A stretch of DNA of 64,000 bases, from NCBI GenBank assembly GCA_018650795.1, contig JABIFG010000231.1:1-64000 (forward strand), read 5' to 3'. Source of the DNA: Fidelibacterota bacterium. Its GTDB lineage: Bacteria; Fidelibacterota; UBA8477; JABMPR01. Both the position numbers and the translations under genes were made by a program. The notes under the pieces were generated by a model. That model worked only from the letters and a program-made list of their open reading frames with translations. It was not told the origin of the DNA and did not search any database. Of the stretch, positions 8,714 through 19,192 are shown piece after piece. Positions within the stretch are counted from its first letter, which is position 1. Every line of letters starts with the position of its first letter.

Positions 8714-9482
8714 TCTGAAGCACAAAACCATTCTAATAACCGGCGCCAGTGCCGGAATAGGTCAAGCCTGTGCTCATTTATTTGCACGGCAGGGATCCAA
8801 TCTTATCCTAACAGCCCGACGTGGGGAAAAGCTAGTTCAACTGGCCAACCAGCTTCAAGGTGAATATGATATCCAGGTTTATCCGAAACCACTTGACGTC
8901 CGCGATATGAATGCCGTTGATGAAATGATCTCGAATCTACCTGAATCACTTAAAAACATCGATGTATTAGTTAATAATGCTGGTCTCGTGCTTGGTGTGG
9001 AAAAGGCACATGAAACACCAGCAAATGACGTTGATATAATGCTGGACACCAATGTTAAGGGTGTCTTGAATATGATCAGAGCTGTTGTTCCTGAAATGGT
9101 TTCAAAACAGCAGGGCCATGTGATCAATATTTCATCTATCGCCGGTCATGAAGCCTATCCTGGTGGCAGTATCTACTGTGCCAGCAAACACGCTGTGGAC
9201 GCGCTCACCAAAAGTCTCCGCATGGATGTGGTGTCTACTCCCCTTCGAGTTACAGCCATATCGCCGGGACTTGTAGATACGGAATTTAGCCTGGTTAGAT
9301 TTAAGGGGGATGCAAAAAAAGCCGCAGCTGTGTATCTGGGGCTTGAAGCTCTGATTGCTGAAGATATTGCTGAAGCAGTTCTATTTGCTGCCTCCCGGCC
9401 ACCTCACGTTCAAATTGCTGACATGATAATATTTCCTACTAAGCAGGCTGCTGCTACAGTTGTGCACAGGGAGAACAAGTGA
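8703..9482 (+). CDS. SDR-family NAD(P)-dependent oxidoreductase (YdfG-like)
   Basis: TGASAGIG, NNAG, YCASKHA. Confidence 0.92.
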   Translation: MMSNLKHKTILITGASAGIGQACAHLFARQGSNLILTARRGEKLVQLANQLQGEYDIQVYPKPLDVRDMNAVDEMISNLPESLKNIDVLVNNAGLVLGVEKAHETPANDVDIMLDTNVKGVLNMIRAVVPEMVSKQQGHVINISSIAGHEAYPGGSIYCASKHAVDALTKSLRMDVVSTPLRVTAISPGLVDTEFSLVRFKGDAKKAAAVYLGLEALIAEDIAEAVLFAASRPPHVQIADMIIFPTKQAAATVVHRENK

Positions 9483-9627
9483 TTGCCCTCCTTCCATCAA
9501 TTGCATATTTGTTAAAAAGGATGTATATCACATGCCTGAACGATTGTGCTCAGGCTCAAATTGCATTGCAATGTGAAAAACTATCTTCACAGCGTAAACA
9601 CCATTAACCTCGGAAGGGGATTAAAAG

Positions 9628-11268
9628 ATGAAAACAACAACGTTGCGACTCGTACTTTTGATATGTGTAAGCCTACTATTTCTGACCAACTGTGAAGATA
9701 TTCTCGATGAAAGTGATGTCTCTCCAGAGGATTCAGCAGCTGCGTCAGCCCTTACTGCAGATGCTAATGCATCTCTCCTCCTCTTAATGGGGGATTTGCT
9801 GAGCGCTGATCCAGATTCTGCTCATATGATTCTTAACAGTCTTGATCTGAACGATCCTCATAATTTTTATGCACAAGCTCATGAATTGGATTGGCGGAAT
9901 CAGGATGCCAATTTTGGACTAGGCTTTACCAGCGTCCTCATACTTTCCCAGAATACTGACCTCAGTTCAACATATGGAACAAATGCGAAAGTATTTGAAC
10001 CATTCCGCACTGAGGACGAGTCGTCCAATACTGTCGGATATGGCTTTGGCCTACCTCTTTCAACAAATCGAGTTAATGGAATGATAGCCTCCTATTTTGA
10101 ATTTCCATTGGCATCTGCCCGCATAAATTTCGAGCATATCGGTGCCTTCAATGCCTTCCAGACCAATGTTGTTGATAATTTCTTACCCATGATTGATGCA
10201 GGTCTTTCAGCGCTTGATTCTCTCGACAATGATCCAGCTTATGTTTTCAATCTTGGAACAGGTGTTCAAGTTGCTCATATCGACATCATCGCCATGGAAT
10301 CTTCACTGTTTGCCATTCAGGGAATCTTTAAGAGCTTGGCTGCCTATAATTATGAATTGGATACACAAGATGCAGCAGGGATTATTGCAGGATTGTCACT
10401 GGGATCAAGTTTTGGCACTCTGAATGTTGATGGTGCCAGTCTGCTCAGCGAAGCCCACGCCTCTGCATTAACATCTATTGAGCGAGCTGAGACTGTTATA
10501 GGCATGCTTGAAGCTGAAACACCTGAAATAGATCACTTCTTTGTTCAATTCAATCGAGATGCATTATCTCAGGCACATGCTGATTTAGATGGGCTAAATG
10601 GTGCTCTCTCTGGTACGATCATGGTGGAATATGGTTATTCTGATGAACGCGGTGACATAGCTATTGATGGTAGCGCATCAATAAATATCTCGCAGTATTA
10701 TTTAAATTCCGTCACTGATTTTAAGACCTTGCTACCACTCTATAGCATGAGTACTACCACAGACTACAATTACAATCAAGTCACCTTAAACGAGCAGATT
10801 AATTTTGAAGAAACAACAGTAACTCTCACAGGGCTCAACAACACACCCATTGCAATTAATATTCAGTATAGTGAAAGCAATGGTGACACTTCTGCAACCG
10901 TTTCACTGGGATTCTTAACCTTTAATTTGTTAACAGCAACTCAGAGCGACTTGCCGGTAGCAATCTGGGATCTTTGGGCTGAATTTCTGGTAACCGTTGG
11001 TGATTATTCGGGTGAACTCTTTAATTATCCGGAAATATCGTTCCAATGGAGCGGTTTTATCACGACAGGCTCGAGTCTTACTATTGATGGGAATATTGCA
11101 GTTGATTATCTGGAGCGAACATCATCATATACAGCACCGGATATCCAATGGACTGCGAGTAGTTATGGTGAATGGCTGGCAGCTTGGGGTGACCCCACAG
11201 TACAGGGAATGTTTCCCGATTTTCTGGCTGAAGATTTAGCATATTTGCTAGGGATTACCTGGGAATAG
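9628..11268 (+). CDS. Hypothetical lipoprotein, 546 aa
   Basis: Signal peptide with lipobox LFLTNC; long uninterrupted ORF; followed by a terminator. Confidence 0.75.
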   Translation: MKTTTLRLVLLICVSLLFLTNCEDILDESDVSPEDSAAASALTADANASLLLLMGDLLSADPDSAHMILNSLDLNDPHNFYAQAHELDWRNQDANFGLGFTSVLILSQNTDLSSTYGTNAKVFEPFRTEDESSNTVGYGFGLPLSTNRVNGMIASYFEFPLASARINFEHIGAFNAFQTNVVDNFLPMIDAGLSALDSLDNDPAYVFNLGTGVQVAHIDIIAMESSLFAIQGIFKSLAAYNYELDTQDAAGIIAGLSLGSSFGTLNVDGASLLSEAHASALTSIERAETVIGMLEAETPEIDHFFVQFNRDALSQAHADLDGLNGALSGTIMVEYGYSDERGDIAIDGSASINISQYYLNSVTDFKTLLPLYSMSTTTDYNYNQVTLNEQINFEETTVTLTGLNNTPIAINIQYSESNGDTSATVSLGFLTFNLLTATQSDLPVAIWDLWAEFLVTVGDYSGELFNYPEISFQWSGFITTGSSLTIDGNIAVDYLERTSSYTAPDIQWTASSYGEWLAAWGDPTVQGMFPDFLAEDLAYLLGITWE

Positions 11269-11285
11269 ATAAATAAACTATGGTC

Positions 11286-11321
11286 AAAAAAAAGAGGGCA
11301 GTATCACTGCCCTCTTTTTTT
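11286..11321. terminator. Bidirectional intrinsic terminator between convergent genes
   Basis: AAAAAAAGAGGGCAGTATCACTGCCCTCTTTTTTT. Confidence 0.9.
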
Positions 11322-11338
11322 AACGCTGAATATCTTAT

Positions 11339-12241
11339 TTAAGACGCAGGAGGAGGATCTGGAAGTAAGTTAGCTAATTCCTTCTTGTAGCGATTAAGAC
11401 CAGATTTTGAATACTCAAAGATTTTGTCATTTCCACTTACTTTAACCAACAAAAGTGCTCCGTTGGCTTCCTTGAGATGAAAAGTCAGTTTAACTTGGTT
11501 TCCGTTCTCAAAACCAAGCACCATATTTTGATAGAAAGTATTATTGACTTCAATTTCAGAAGCAAAGTTGCTGGCTTTTAAATTTTCAAGGGGACGCAAC
11601 ATATTTACTACTTTTTCAAAATCAACCTGCTGACCATTATAAGTCCATACCGGTCCTTCGCGCTGCAGAACATAATTTATTTCACCTTTCAGTTGAACAT
11701 GATTAATCTGATTCACGTCGAGGTGAGTCATGCTCCTATCCCAGAAATCATTCTGAGTCATTGTTTTGTACCGGCTCAAATTAGCTTTAACAGCATAGAC
11801 TTCGTCTTCTGACATCTCTCTCACGAAGGTTTCCTGATAATTTGCACCTTGTTTACCGATAATCAGGCGAAGCAGCTCCTGGTCGCCTGCAGTTCTGGCA
11901 AGGACAACACCGCCTCCATCAGAAACTTCATACTTTGAATGCTTCTCTGGATTCAGTGTGACAAGTCGATCAATTTGTAAATCTGAAATAAGATCCAGGA
12001 ATTGATTCAGCTTCACCGTATCGACTGGATAGTTGTCCAAACTCCAGTTCCCATTTGTTTGAATAAATCCGAGGACAACATCAGAGCTGTTTAGTTCAAT
12101 CTCAGCAATCTCATTCTTATCAAATTCGAACTTATGGATATCGATGCTTTTAGTGTCTACAGCCCCAGTCTGTGTCAGATAATACAATAAGGCCAGTATT
12201 CCAAGAAATCCAGCTGCATAGAGGGTTTGATTATTTTTCAT
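11339..12241 (-). CDS. DUF4340 domain-containing protein
   Basis: N-terminal TM helix, WSLDNYPVDTVKLNQFLDLISDL; end of a Gld-type ABC operon. Confidence 0.8.
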   Translation of the reverse strand: MKNNQTLYAAGFLGILALLYYLTQTGAVDTKSIDIHKFEFDKNEIAEIELNSSDVVLGFIQTNGNWSLDNYPVDTVKLNQFLDLISDLQIDRLVTLNPEKHSKYEVSDGGGVVLARTAGDQELLRLIIGKQGANYQETFVREMSEDEVYAVKANLSRYKTMTQNDFWDRSMTHLDVNQINHVQLKGEINYVLQREGPVWTYNGQQVDFEKVVNMLRPLENLKASNFASEIEVNNTFYQNMVLGFENGNQVKLTFHLKEANGALLLVKVSGNDKIFEYSKSGLNRYKKELANLLPDPPPAS

Positions 12242-12243
12242 GA

Positions 12244-13830
12244 TCAGGCTCCAGCAAGATATTTTATTTTATTGCGCATATACCAGCGGATAACACCAAA
12301 TAACACAATGAGTAGTGGGGCAAGAAGGATATTTATCCACTTCAGTGCTTGACGTTTGCCACTCGTCATCTCATCTAGTTGAGAGGGCTGAACATTTTTC
12401 GAGCGAATAGATATCAACCCATTTCGGTCATGCAACCAGTCCACAGTATTCAACAGAAAGGTGAGGCTGGCAGGAACCATGAATTGCTGTGATGTGAATG
12501 TGGCATTACCAAGAGCTACCATAACTGTAGGGGTGATGGATTCAGCCAGGTGCATTTCGGGAAATGAGATGGAATCAGGCCTGGTGCTTCCAAACCATGA
12601 CGAATATTCACCCTCAAGTACTGCCGAAATTGTCTTAGCGCCCTCACGATACATATAATCTGGAATCTGCTGACCGGCAGAAATATTGATCGATCTGGTC
12701 CTTTGATCAGGCATAGCGAAACCAGTCATATCAGATGTATACATGAGTGGTGTGAAAGATACTTTGGTGGTATCACCGGTTCGTGAAACTTCATTCACAA
12801 AGAAAAAGCCCAACTCATTCAAACGATTTACAATGGGATTGTCTTCATTAAGATTTGAGATACGCGGGGCAAAGGGATAATCCATGGCAACGGGAATCTG
12901 CATAAATCCCAGGTTTTGCATGGCCTGAACCTGATATGATGTTTTGTCGAGAAGTAGCTGGTTACCATATTTCATACCAAAATGTTCCAAAAATAGGAAA
13001 AGGTTACTCCCATTCTCCTGAACAGGCATGTACTGGTTTTGCATATCAATGATTTTCTTATTCAGAAAAAGACCTAGCCGACCTCCTCTTAAAATGAACT
13101 GGTCCAATTTATAAAGATCCAGGTCATTGAATTCTGCTGTGGCTCCAGCGAGAATAAGCGTATTGATATCCTGGGGAATTTGCTCCTCTGAACTCAAGTT
13201 GAGTTCAACAAGCTCATAGTTCTTCTGAATTTCTCCAGTCGCCCGTGCAACACCCTCCTGTCCCAGAGCCTGTTCACCATGACCAGTCAACCAACCAATT
13301 TTTGGAAGACTTCCCAGGCTTAGCTTCTTGATGGCACCAGTCATATCATATTCGAGTTGTTCTATTTGTTGTGCAAAAGGTATAACTTCTTTCTGGTCTC
13401 CATACAGGAATACAATTCCCAGATAGATTCTCTGTACTTTAATCTCATCACTTTCAGTAATATTAGCCTGGACGGGTTGAATGCCATAAGACATGGCTTC
13501 TTGCTCAAGTTCCTCATTCTCACCAGAGATCGGAATAAATTCATACTCCAGCGATGAACCAGCATAGGCTCTATATTCATTGAGCATATCCAGGACATAT
13601 TGTTTTACAGATATAAGTTGACGTGGAAAATTCTCAGAGAAGTAGACTTTGACAGTGATTGGTTCATCAATATCAGCCAGAATGTTTCGTGTGACATCAC
13701 TGATGGAATAACGCTCATTTTCTGTCAAATCAAATCGTAAAAAAAGCTGCTGTGCGAAAAGATTTACCAGGAAAACAACACCGATAACAATAAGGGTAAA
13801 GGACCAGGTATTTTTTGTATTCATGATCAC
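12244..13830 (-). CDS. gldG: GldG-like ABC transporter auxiliary protein
   Basis: RFDLTENERYSISDVTRNIL..DEPITVKVYFSENFP; C-terminal TM helix. Confidence 0.85.
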   Translation of the reverse strand: MIMNTKNTWSFTLIVIGVVFLVNLFAQQLFLRFDLTENERYSISDVTRNILADIDEPITVKVYFSENFPRQLISVKQYVLDMLNEYRAYAGSSLEYEFIPISGENEELEQEAMSYGIQPVQANITESDEIKVQRIYLGIVFLYGDQKEVIPFAQQIEQLEYDMTGAIKKLSLGSLPKIGWLTGHGEQALGQEGVARATGEIQKNYELVELNLSSEEQIPQDINTLILAGATAEFNDLDLYKLDQFILRGGRLGLFLNKKIIDMQNQYMPVQENGSNLFLFLEHFGMKYGNQLLLDKTSYQVQAMQNLGFMQIPVAMDYPFAPRISNLNEDNPIVNRLNELGFFFVNEVSRTGDTTKVSFTPLMYTSDMTGFAMPDQRTRSINISAGQQIPDYMYREGAKTISAVLEGEYSSWFGSTRPDSISFPEMHLAESITPTVMVALGNATFTSQQFMVPASLTFLLNTVDWLHDRNGLISIRSKNVQPSQLDEMTSGKRQALKWINILLAPLLIVLFGVIRWYMRNKIKYLAGA

Positions 13831-13836
13831 TCCTCC

Positions 13837-14556
13837 CTATTTACTTTTACGACTTGCGAGAGCCGTACTGCTTATCAGTAGTGATGCAATTATCAGAGAA
13901 ATGAAATACAACAGATCACGCGTATCCAGCACACCTCTAAAAAAGTTCTGATAATGAAATCGAATACTTAGGTTTTCAAAAAGTGTGGCTATGAGGCCAG
14001 AACCATTCGCCATGCCGTTCATGAGGAAAAAGAAAGCTATGATGACAATGCCCATGATATATGCAATGATCTGATTACGCGTAAAGCTGCTAGCAGCTAA
14101 ACCCATGGCCAGATAGGTGGCACCCAGGAAAAAGAAACCGATATAACTGCTAATCACGATTCCAGAATCAAGATCACCAACAAATGAGATGGATATTGGG
14201 GCAACCAGAGTTCCACCAAGAATTATTGCAAAAATTACCAATGTAGATAAATACTTACCAATAATGATCTGCATATCAGTAATGGGCATAGTTACTAACA
14301 ATTCCAGAGTATCCTGATGCTTTTCTTCAGAGATCAAACGCATGGATACTGCTGGGGCGATAAAAAGTAAAACAATGGCTCCGTAATCAAATATTCCCCG
14401 GATATCCGCAATGTTAATAGCGAAAAATGGATAATCACCATAATCAAAGAAGAGCCAGTTGGTGATGACGAGGAATGAGGATATTACGATGAAGGCGATA
14501 GGTGAATTAAAATAAGTCTTCATCTCTTTTCTATAGATGGCTAGAATTTCAGACAT
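13837..14556 (-). CDS. ABC transporter permease (GldF-like)
   Basis: MSEILAIYRKEMKTYFNSPIAFIV; RLISEEKHQDTLELLVTMPI. Confidence 0.88.
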   Translation of the reverse strand: MSEILAIYRKEMKTYFNSPIAFIVISSFLVITNWLFFDYGDYPFFAINIADIRGIFDYGAIVLLFIAPAVSMRLISEEKHQDTLELLVTMPITDMQIIIGKYLSTLVIFAIILGGTLVAPISISFVGDLDSGIVISSYIGFFFLGATYLAMGLAASSFTRNQIIAYIMGIVIIAFFFLMNGMANGSGLIATLFENLSIRFHYQNFFRGVLDTRDLLYFISLIIASLLISSTALASRKSK

Positions 14557-14567
14557 GCACAGGTTCC

Positions 14568-15497
14568 TTAATTAGTCAATTTTCTAAACACATCTTCAAG
14601 AGTGAATGAAGATGGAGAGGATTCAAGTATTTTCCATTGGTTGCTTACGGCAAGATCAAATAATTGTTCTCGAAGATCAACACCTGCATCTACTTTAAGA
14701 GCCGCTTCAAGATCACCGTTCTTTTGTAGTTTGATATCTTCCATATGAACTTGATCAATACCATTAACAACTTCTATGAATTTTGATTTATCGGCATCAC
14801 GGAGCACTATATCAAGGTGCATCTGTCCAGCTACACTGGCTTTGAGCTCCTCAGCAGTACCCTGGGCGGCGATTTGACCCTGATCAATGATCAATACCCG
14901 ATCGCTGGTTGCCTGGACTTCCTGCATGATATGAGTGGAGAATATTACGGTCTTACTTTCACCAAGCTCGCGGATAAGATTTCTAATCTCAATAATTTGA
15001 TTTGGGTCTAAACCGGTGGTAGGCTCATCTAAAACCAGAATTTCTGGATCATGAATAATTGCCTGAGCAAATCCCACTCTTTGACGGTATCCCTTTGATA
15101 ATTCATGGATATCCTTGTGAATAACCTTGGAAAGTCCCGTGACTGAAATAACCCGATCCATTGCCCTGCTACGGTCAGCGCCATTTACTTTGCGTACATC
15201 GGCTATAAAATGCAAATAATCGCGAACCCCCATCTCTTCATAGAGAGGTGTAGATTCTGGCAAGTAACCAATTTTTTTTCTAACACCCATAGAATCATTG
15301 ATGACATCCAGGCCATCAACTGTAATTCTTCCACCTGTTGGAGGCATGTAGCAGGTAATCATTTTCATCATAGTGGTTTTTCCAGCGCCATTTGGCCCTA
15401 GAAAACCAAGAATTTCCCCTTGCTCCACTGAGAATGATACATCTTTTACTGCTTCAAATGCTCCATAAGCTTTGGTAACATTTTGTACATCTATCAC
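14568..15497 (-). CDS. ABC transporter ATP-binding protein (GldA-like)
   Basis: Walker A GPNGAGKTT, LSKGYRQR signature, VLDEPTTGLDP. Confidence 0.95.
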   Translation of the reverse strand: MIDVQNVTKAYGAFEAVKDVSFSVEQGEILGFLGPNGAGKTTMMKMITCYMPPTGGRITVDGLDVINDSMGVRKKIGYLPESTPLYEEMGVRDYLHFIADVRKVNGADRSRAMDRVISVTGLSKVIHKDIHELSKGYRQRVGFAQAIIHDPEILVLDEPTTGLDPNQIIEIRNLIRELGESKTVIFSTHIMQEVQATSDRVLIIDQGQIAAQGTAEELKASVAGQMHLDIVLRDADKSKFIEVVNGIDQVHMEDIKLQKNGDLEAALKVDAGVDLREQLFDLAVSNQWKILESSPSSFTLEDVFRKLTN

Positions 15498-16402
15498 GTG
15501 TTGTCTCCCTGATTAGATTTAACCTTTGTACGATTGACCAGATCAATAGCCATAGTTAATGCCTTACCCGACTCAAGTTCATCGCTTTTTGCTTTGGCAA
15601 ATTTGATAAAATCGGCTTTTTCTAATAATCCCTGAGTTTCGTTAATCATGTCTGTATCGAATTCACTTATGGAATTCATGGTAATGAGGAATTCTGATGT
15701 GGTTTGCTCAAGTGCATCCACGAGATAACGATTCTCATAATATTGTTTTAGAATATAGGTCAGTTCTGAATAGAAGTCCTTGAACTGTTCAAAACGAATA
15801 TATTTTGATCGTTTTAATGATTCAAAAGCCCTTAGTGCAATGACATGTGCTTCTTCTGGGGGCACTATTATTTTCAATTGACGGTTTTCTGCCTTCGATT
15901 TGAATAAGCGCTTAATTAGAAAATGAATCATATAACCGACTATGAGCACTATAATAAATATCAAGGCATAGAAGAGATTAAGAGGTGTTCTTATTTCATG
16001 AATGCCTTTGATGTCTCTAAAGCTTGTATCGCTGGCTGTTAAAATAGAGGATATTTCAAGCTCAGGGCCACGCAGGAATAGACTATCCAGCCCATGTGCA
16101 TCTTCAACATAGACGATTGTTGAGGGAAATGTGTATACTCCGACAGAGTCATATATAGCTGCGGCGTAGAGTAAATTCGAACCGCCCTCAATCTGGGTAA
16201 GATCCCGGTTGAGAACTTCAATACCAGTGCCTTCCAGATCAATTTCACTGAAAGTTATATTTGCTCCATCAGGATGGTGAATATCCCAGCTAAAAGATAG
16301 AATATCCCCCAGGGAGCCCTTTAAGCTATTTCCTTGAAATTGTGCATCCAGCGCAAACAACTGAGTCAGGCTCAATGCAAATATGATTACTCTCAAGCTC
16401 AT
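15494..16402 (-). CDS. Membrane protein with extracellular BatD-like region and cytoplasmic tail
   Basis: Signal peptide, central TM, position in a MoxR/DUF58 operon. Confidence 0.65.
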   Translation of the reverse strand: MSLRVIIFALSLTQLFALDAQFQGNSLKGSLGDILSFSWDIHHPDGANITFSEIDLEGTGIEVLNRDLTQIEGGSNLLYAAAIYDSVGVYTFPSTIVYVEDAHGLDSLFLRGPELEISSILTASDTSFRDIKGIHEIRTPLNLFYALIFIIVLIVGYMIHFLIKRLFKSKAENRQLKIIVPPEEAHVIALRAFESLKRSKYIRFEQFKDFYSELTYILKQYYENRYLVDALEQTTSEFLITMNSISEFDTDMINETQGLLEKADFIKFAKAKSDELESGKALTMAIDLVNRTKVKSNQGDNT

Positions 16403-17277
16403 CGCCTTCTGGAAGCCCTCTTTCTAAAGAAACTGATCAATGAATCGACATAGGGCACATCAGTCCGGATTGGCAGATAGTCCAGTCCGCTTGATTTGAA
16501 GAATGCTTGTAATTTGTTAAACCGTTCCTGGGATTTGACTTGATAGGTCTGTCTCAAAGAAGCATTACCCGTATTGATCAGCGAAGTCTCGCCTGTTTCA
16601 CCATCATGAATCTGAATGAGTCCAAGATTTGGTAATTCAATTTCCCAGGGATCCTGTAGATGAAATGACAACATATCATGTTTTCGACTGGCCTGTTTTA
16701 TACTTCTTTCGTAATCTTTATCCAGAAAATCCGAAATCATAAAGGTGACCGAGCGTTTTCTGATAACTCGACTCATAAATTCGAGAGCAGTATTAATACT
16801 GGTACCCTGATGTTCAGGTTCATGGTTCAGCACTTCACGAATAACTCTAAGAACATGTGAACGCCCTTTTCGAGGCGGGATATATTTCTCAACATGATCA
16901 GTAAAGATGATCAGTCCAACTTTATCATTGTTTTTTACCGCAGAAAATGCCAGGACGGCCGACAGTTCGGCGGCCAGAGCCCTTTTCATCTGTACGCGTG
17001 TACCAAATGCGCCCGATGCAGATGCATCCACCAGAATCATGACAGTAAGCTCGCGTTCTTCCTCAAATAGTTTGACATAAGGAACACCGGTTCTGGCCGA
17101 GACATTCCAGTCAATGGTACGGATATCATCACCAGGACTGTATTCCCTTACCTCCGCGAATTCCATTCCGCGACCTTTAAATACAGAGTGATATTCACCA
17201 CCAAACACCTCATTGACGAGGTGCCTCGTGCTTAATTCAATTTTCTTTACTTTTTTTAATAAATCACGGTTTAGCAA
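16399..17277 (-). CDS. DUF58 domain-containing protein
   Basis: GRGMEFAEVREYSPGDDIRTIDWNVSARTG; VDASASG. Confidence 0.93.
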   Translation of the reverse strand: MLNRDLLKKVKKIELSTRHLVNEVFGGEYHSVFKGRGMEFAEVREYSPGDDIRTIDWNVSARTGVPYVKLFEEERELTVMILVDASASGAFGTRVQMKRALAAELSAVLAFSAVKNNDKVGLIIFTDHVEKYIPPRKGRSHVLRVIREVLNHEPEHQGTSINTALEFMSRVIRKRSVTFMISDFLDKDYERSIKQASRKHDMLSFHLQDPWEIELPNLGLIQIHDGETGETSLINTGNASLRQTYQVKSQERFNKLQAFFKSSGLDYLPIRTDVPYVDSLISFFRKRASRRR

Positions 17278-17343
17278 AAGCCATTATTCCTTGCGAAATA
17301 ATATATAATTTGATCATTGTGAACGCTGGGAGTTGTGATTGGA

Positions 17344-18336
17344 TCATGGAACTTCAGTAATTTCGAAAATCCGCTGTACAATATCCTCACTGCTGACTTC
17401 TTCTGCTTCGGCTTCATAAGAAACCAGGACCCTGTGCCTTAGAACATCCATACCTATAGCCCGAATATCATCAGGTGTTACATAGCCACGTTGATTAATA
17501 AAGGCGTTGGCTTTTGCAGCCAGAGCAAGATTAATGGATGCACGCGGGGAAGCACCATATTCAATGAGTGGCTCAAGATCAACCAAGCCTGCCTTAGCGG
17601 GATCACGGGTAGCTGTGACCAGAGAAACTATATATTTGAAAATCTTATCATCGATATAGATCTCATCTACCACATTGCGGGCGTCAAGAATATCAGCTTT
17701 TTTAATAACGGGCTTGATATCAAATTTTGGTTCAGGATGGGCCATACGCTTGATGATTTCAAATTCTTCATCATCGCTGGGATAATCAACCTTCAGCTTA
17801 AGCATAAAACGATCGACTTGGGCTTCAGGCAAAGGGTAGGTGCCTTCCTGTTCGATGGGATTTTGAGTTGCAAGCACAAGAAATGGCTCTTCAAGTTTGT
17901 AAGTGGAATCGCCAATTGTGATCTGCTTCTCCTGCATGGATTCAAGCAAGGCCGCTTGAACTTTTGCTGGAGAACGGTTAATCTCATCAGCTAATATGAT
18001 ATTCCCAAAGAGCGGTCCTTTTTTTACAACAAATTCACCATTCTTTTGATTGTAAATCAAGGTACCCAGCAAATCAGCCGGCAAGAGGTCCGGAGTAAAC
18101 TGGATACGATTGAAACTTGTATCTATGAGTTGAGCCAAAGTTTTAATGGTAAGTGTTTTTGCCAATCCTGGAACACCCTCCAATAAAATGTGACCATTGG
18201 AGAGCAAGCCGATGAGGATGCGCCTGATCATCCCCTGCTGTCCAACAACAACTTTGGCAGCTTCTGACTCTAGTGTTTTAAGGAAAAGGCTTTTATCCTT
18301 AATCTTCTCATTAAGCTGTGTAAGATCAAATGTCAT
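17344..18336 (-). CDS. MoxR-family AAA ATPase
   Basis: GHILLEGVPGLAKT, ADEINRSPAKVQAALLESMQE, ATQNPIEQEGTYPLPEAQ. Confidence 0.96.
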   Translation of the reverse strand: MTFDLTQLNEKIKDKSLFLKTLESEAAKVVVGQQGMIRRILIGLLSNGHILLEGVPGLAKTLTIKTLAQLIDTSFNRIQFTPDLLPADLLGTLIYNQKNGEFVVKKGPLFGNIILADEINRSPAKVQAALLESMQEKQITIGDSTYKLEEPFLVLATQNPIEQEGTYPLPEAQVDRFMLKLKVDYPSDDEEFEIIKRMAHPEPKFDIKPVIKKADILDARNVVDEIYIDDKIFKYIVSLVTATRDPAKAGLVDLEPLIEYGASPRASINLALAAKANAFINQRGYVTPDDIRAIGMDVLRHRVLVSYEAEAEEVSSEDIVQRIFEITEVP

Positions 18337-18354
18337 GTTTGAAAATCCTGTGAA

Positions 18355-19116
18355 TTATGATGTCTTGCTGAGTAAATGTTGTAATTCAGGTATCTCTTCT
18401 AAAGATTTACCTAGATATTTCAATTCAAACTCAACCGAGGGAGCCATTTCATGATCGGGATACTCTTCAATAAACTTTGAATAATATTTTGCGGCTGCGT
18501 CGTTTTCACCAAGTTCATTGGCATAAATGTATCCAATTGAGAATAAGGCCTTCGGGGCCTGTTCAGAATCAGGATATTCTGCAACAATTTCGCCATATAC
18601 TTCAATGGCTTTTTTAAGGTTGAGCACATTCTTGTGATACACTTCAGCAAATTCATATTTGACAAAAACTGCTTCGGCATCATCTGAATATTTTTCCAAC
18701 CAGAGCATATACATCCGAACTGCAGATTTGTTGGCCTGTACAGCGAGTGCCTGTTTGGCAAGATCACGTAAATCACCAGCTGAGTAATCGGTAATATCTG
18801 ATAGTGTCGCCAAATAGAATAGATCAGCTTGATCAAGATCCCTTAGATAATTTGCTGCCAGATTTCCAGCTTCAATATTTGCTGCAACACGCTGATCGGC
18901 AGTTTCTGCTTTATTAATAGCGTTTACATAGGATTCAAGAGATGCAGTATAATCTTTTGAATTTTGAAATTCACTACCTTGTGCAAGATATTCATCATAC
19001 GATTTTCCACACGAAATGACGAGCATGCTCAAAATGATAATTCCCAGAATAACTAATTTCTTCATTGTTTCTTTTCCTCTTGTTTCTTTTTCCTTTGAAA
19101 CGCTTTGTTTAGACAC
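18355..19116 (-). CDS. Tetratricopeptide-repeat lipoprotein
   Basis: Lipobox VISCG; YPDSEQAPKALFSIGYIYANELGENDAA TPR-like repeats. Confidence 0.8.
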   Translation of the reverse strand: MSKQSVSKEKETRGKETMKKLVILGIIILSMLVISCGKSYDEYLAQGSEFQNSKDYTASLESYVNAINKAETADQRVAANIEAGNLAANYLRDLDQADLFYLATLSDITDYSAGDLRDLAKQALAVQANKSAVRMYMLWLEKYSDDAEAVFVKYEFAEVYHKNVLNLKKAIEVYGEIVAEYPDSEQAPKALFSIGYIYANELGENDAAAKYYSKFIEEYPDHEMAPSVEFELKYLGKSLEEIPELQHLLSKTS

Positions 19117-19192
19117 TTTTGAAACACGCTCCCCTGGTTCGTCGCATCTTCTACGACCTATAAGAATTCATGTTCCCTGCATTATAATTTTT

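Noticed and set aside
17491-17994. 167-aa ORF antisense to moxR
   Set aside because: Lies wholly antisense to a strongly conserved gene with no RBS or recognisable domain; probably a coding shadow.
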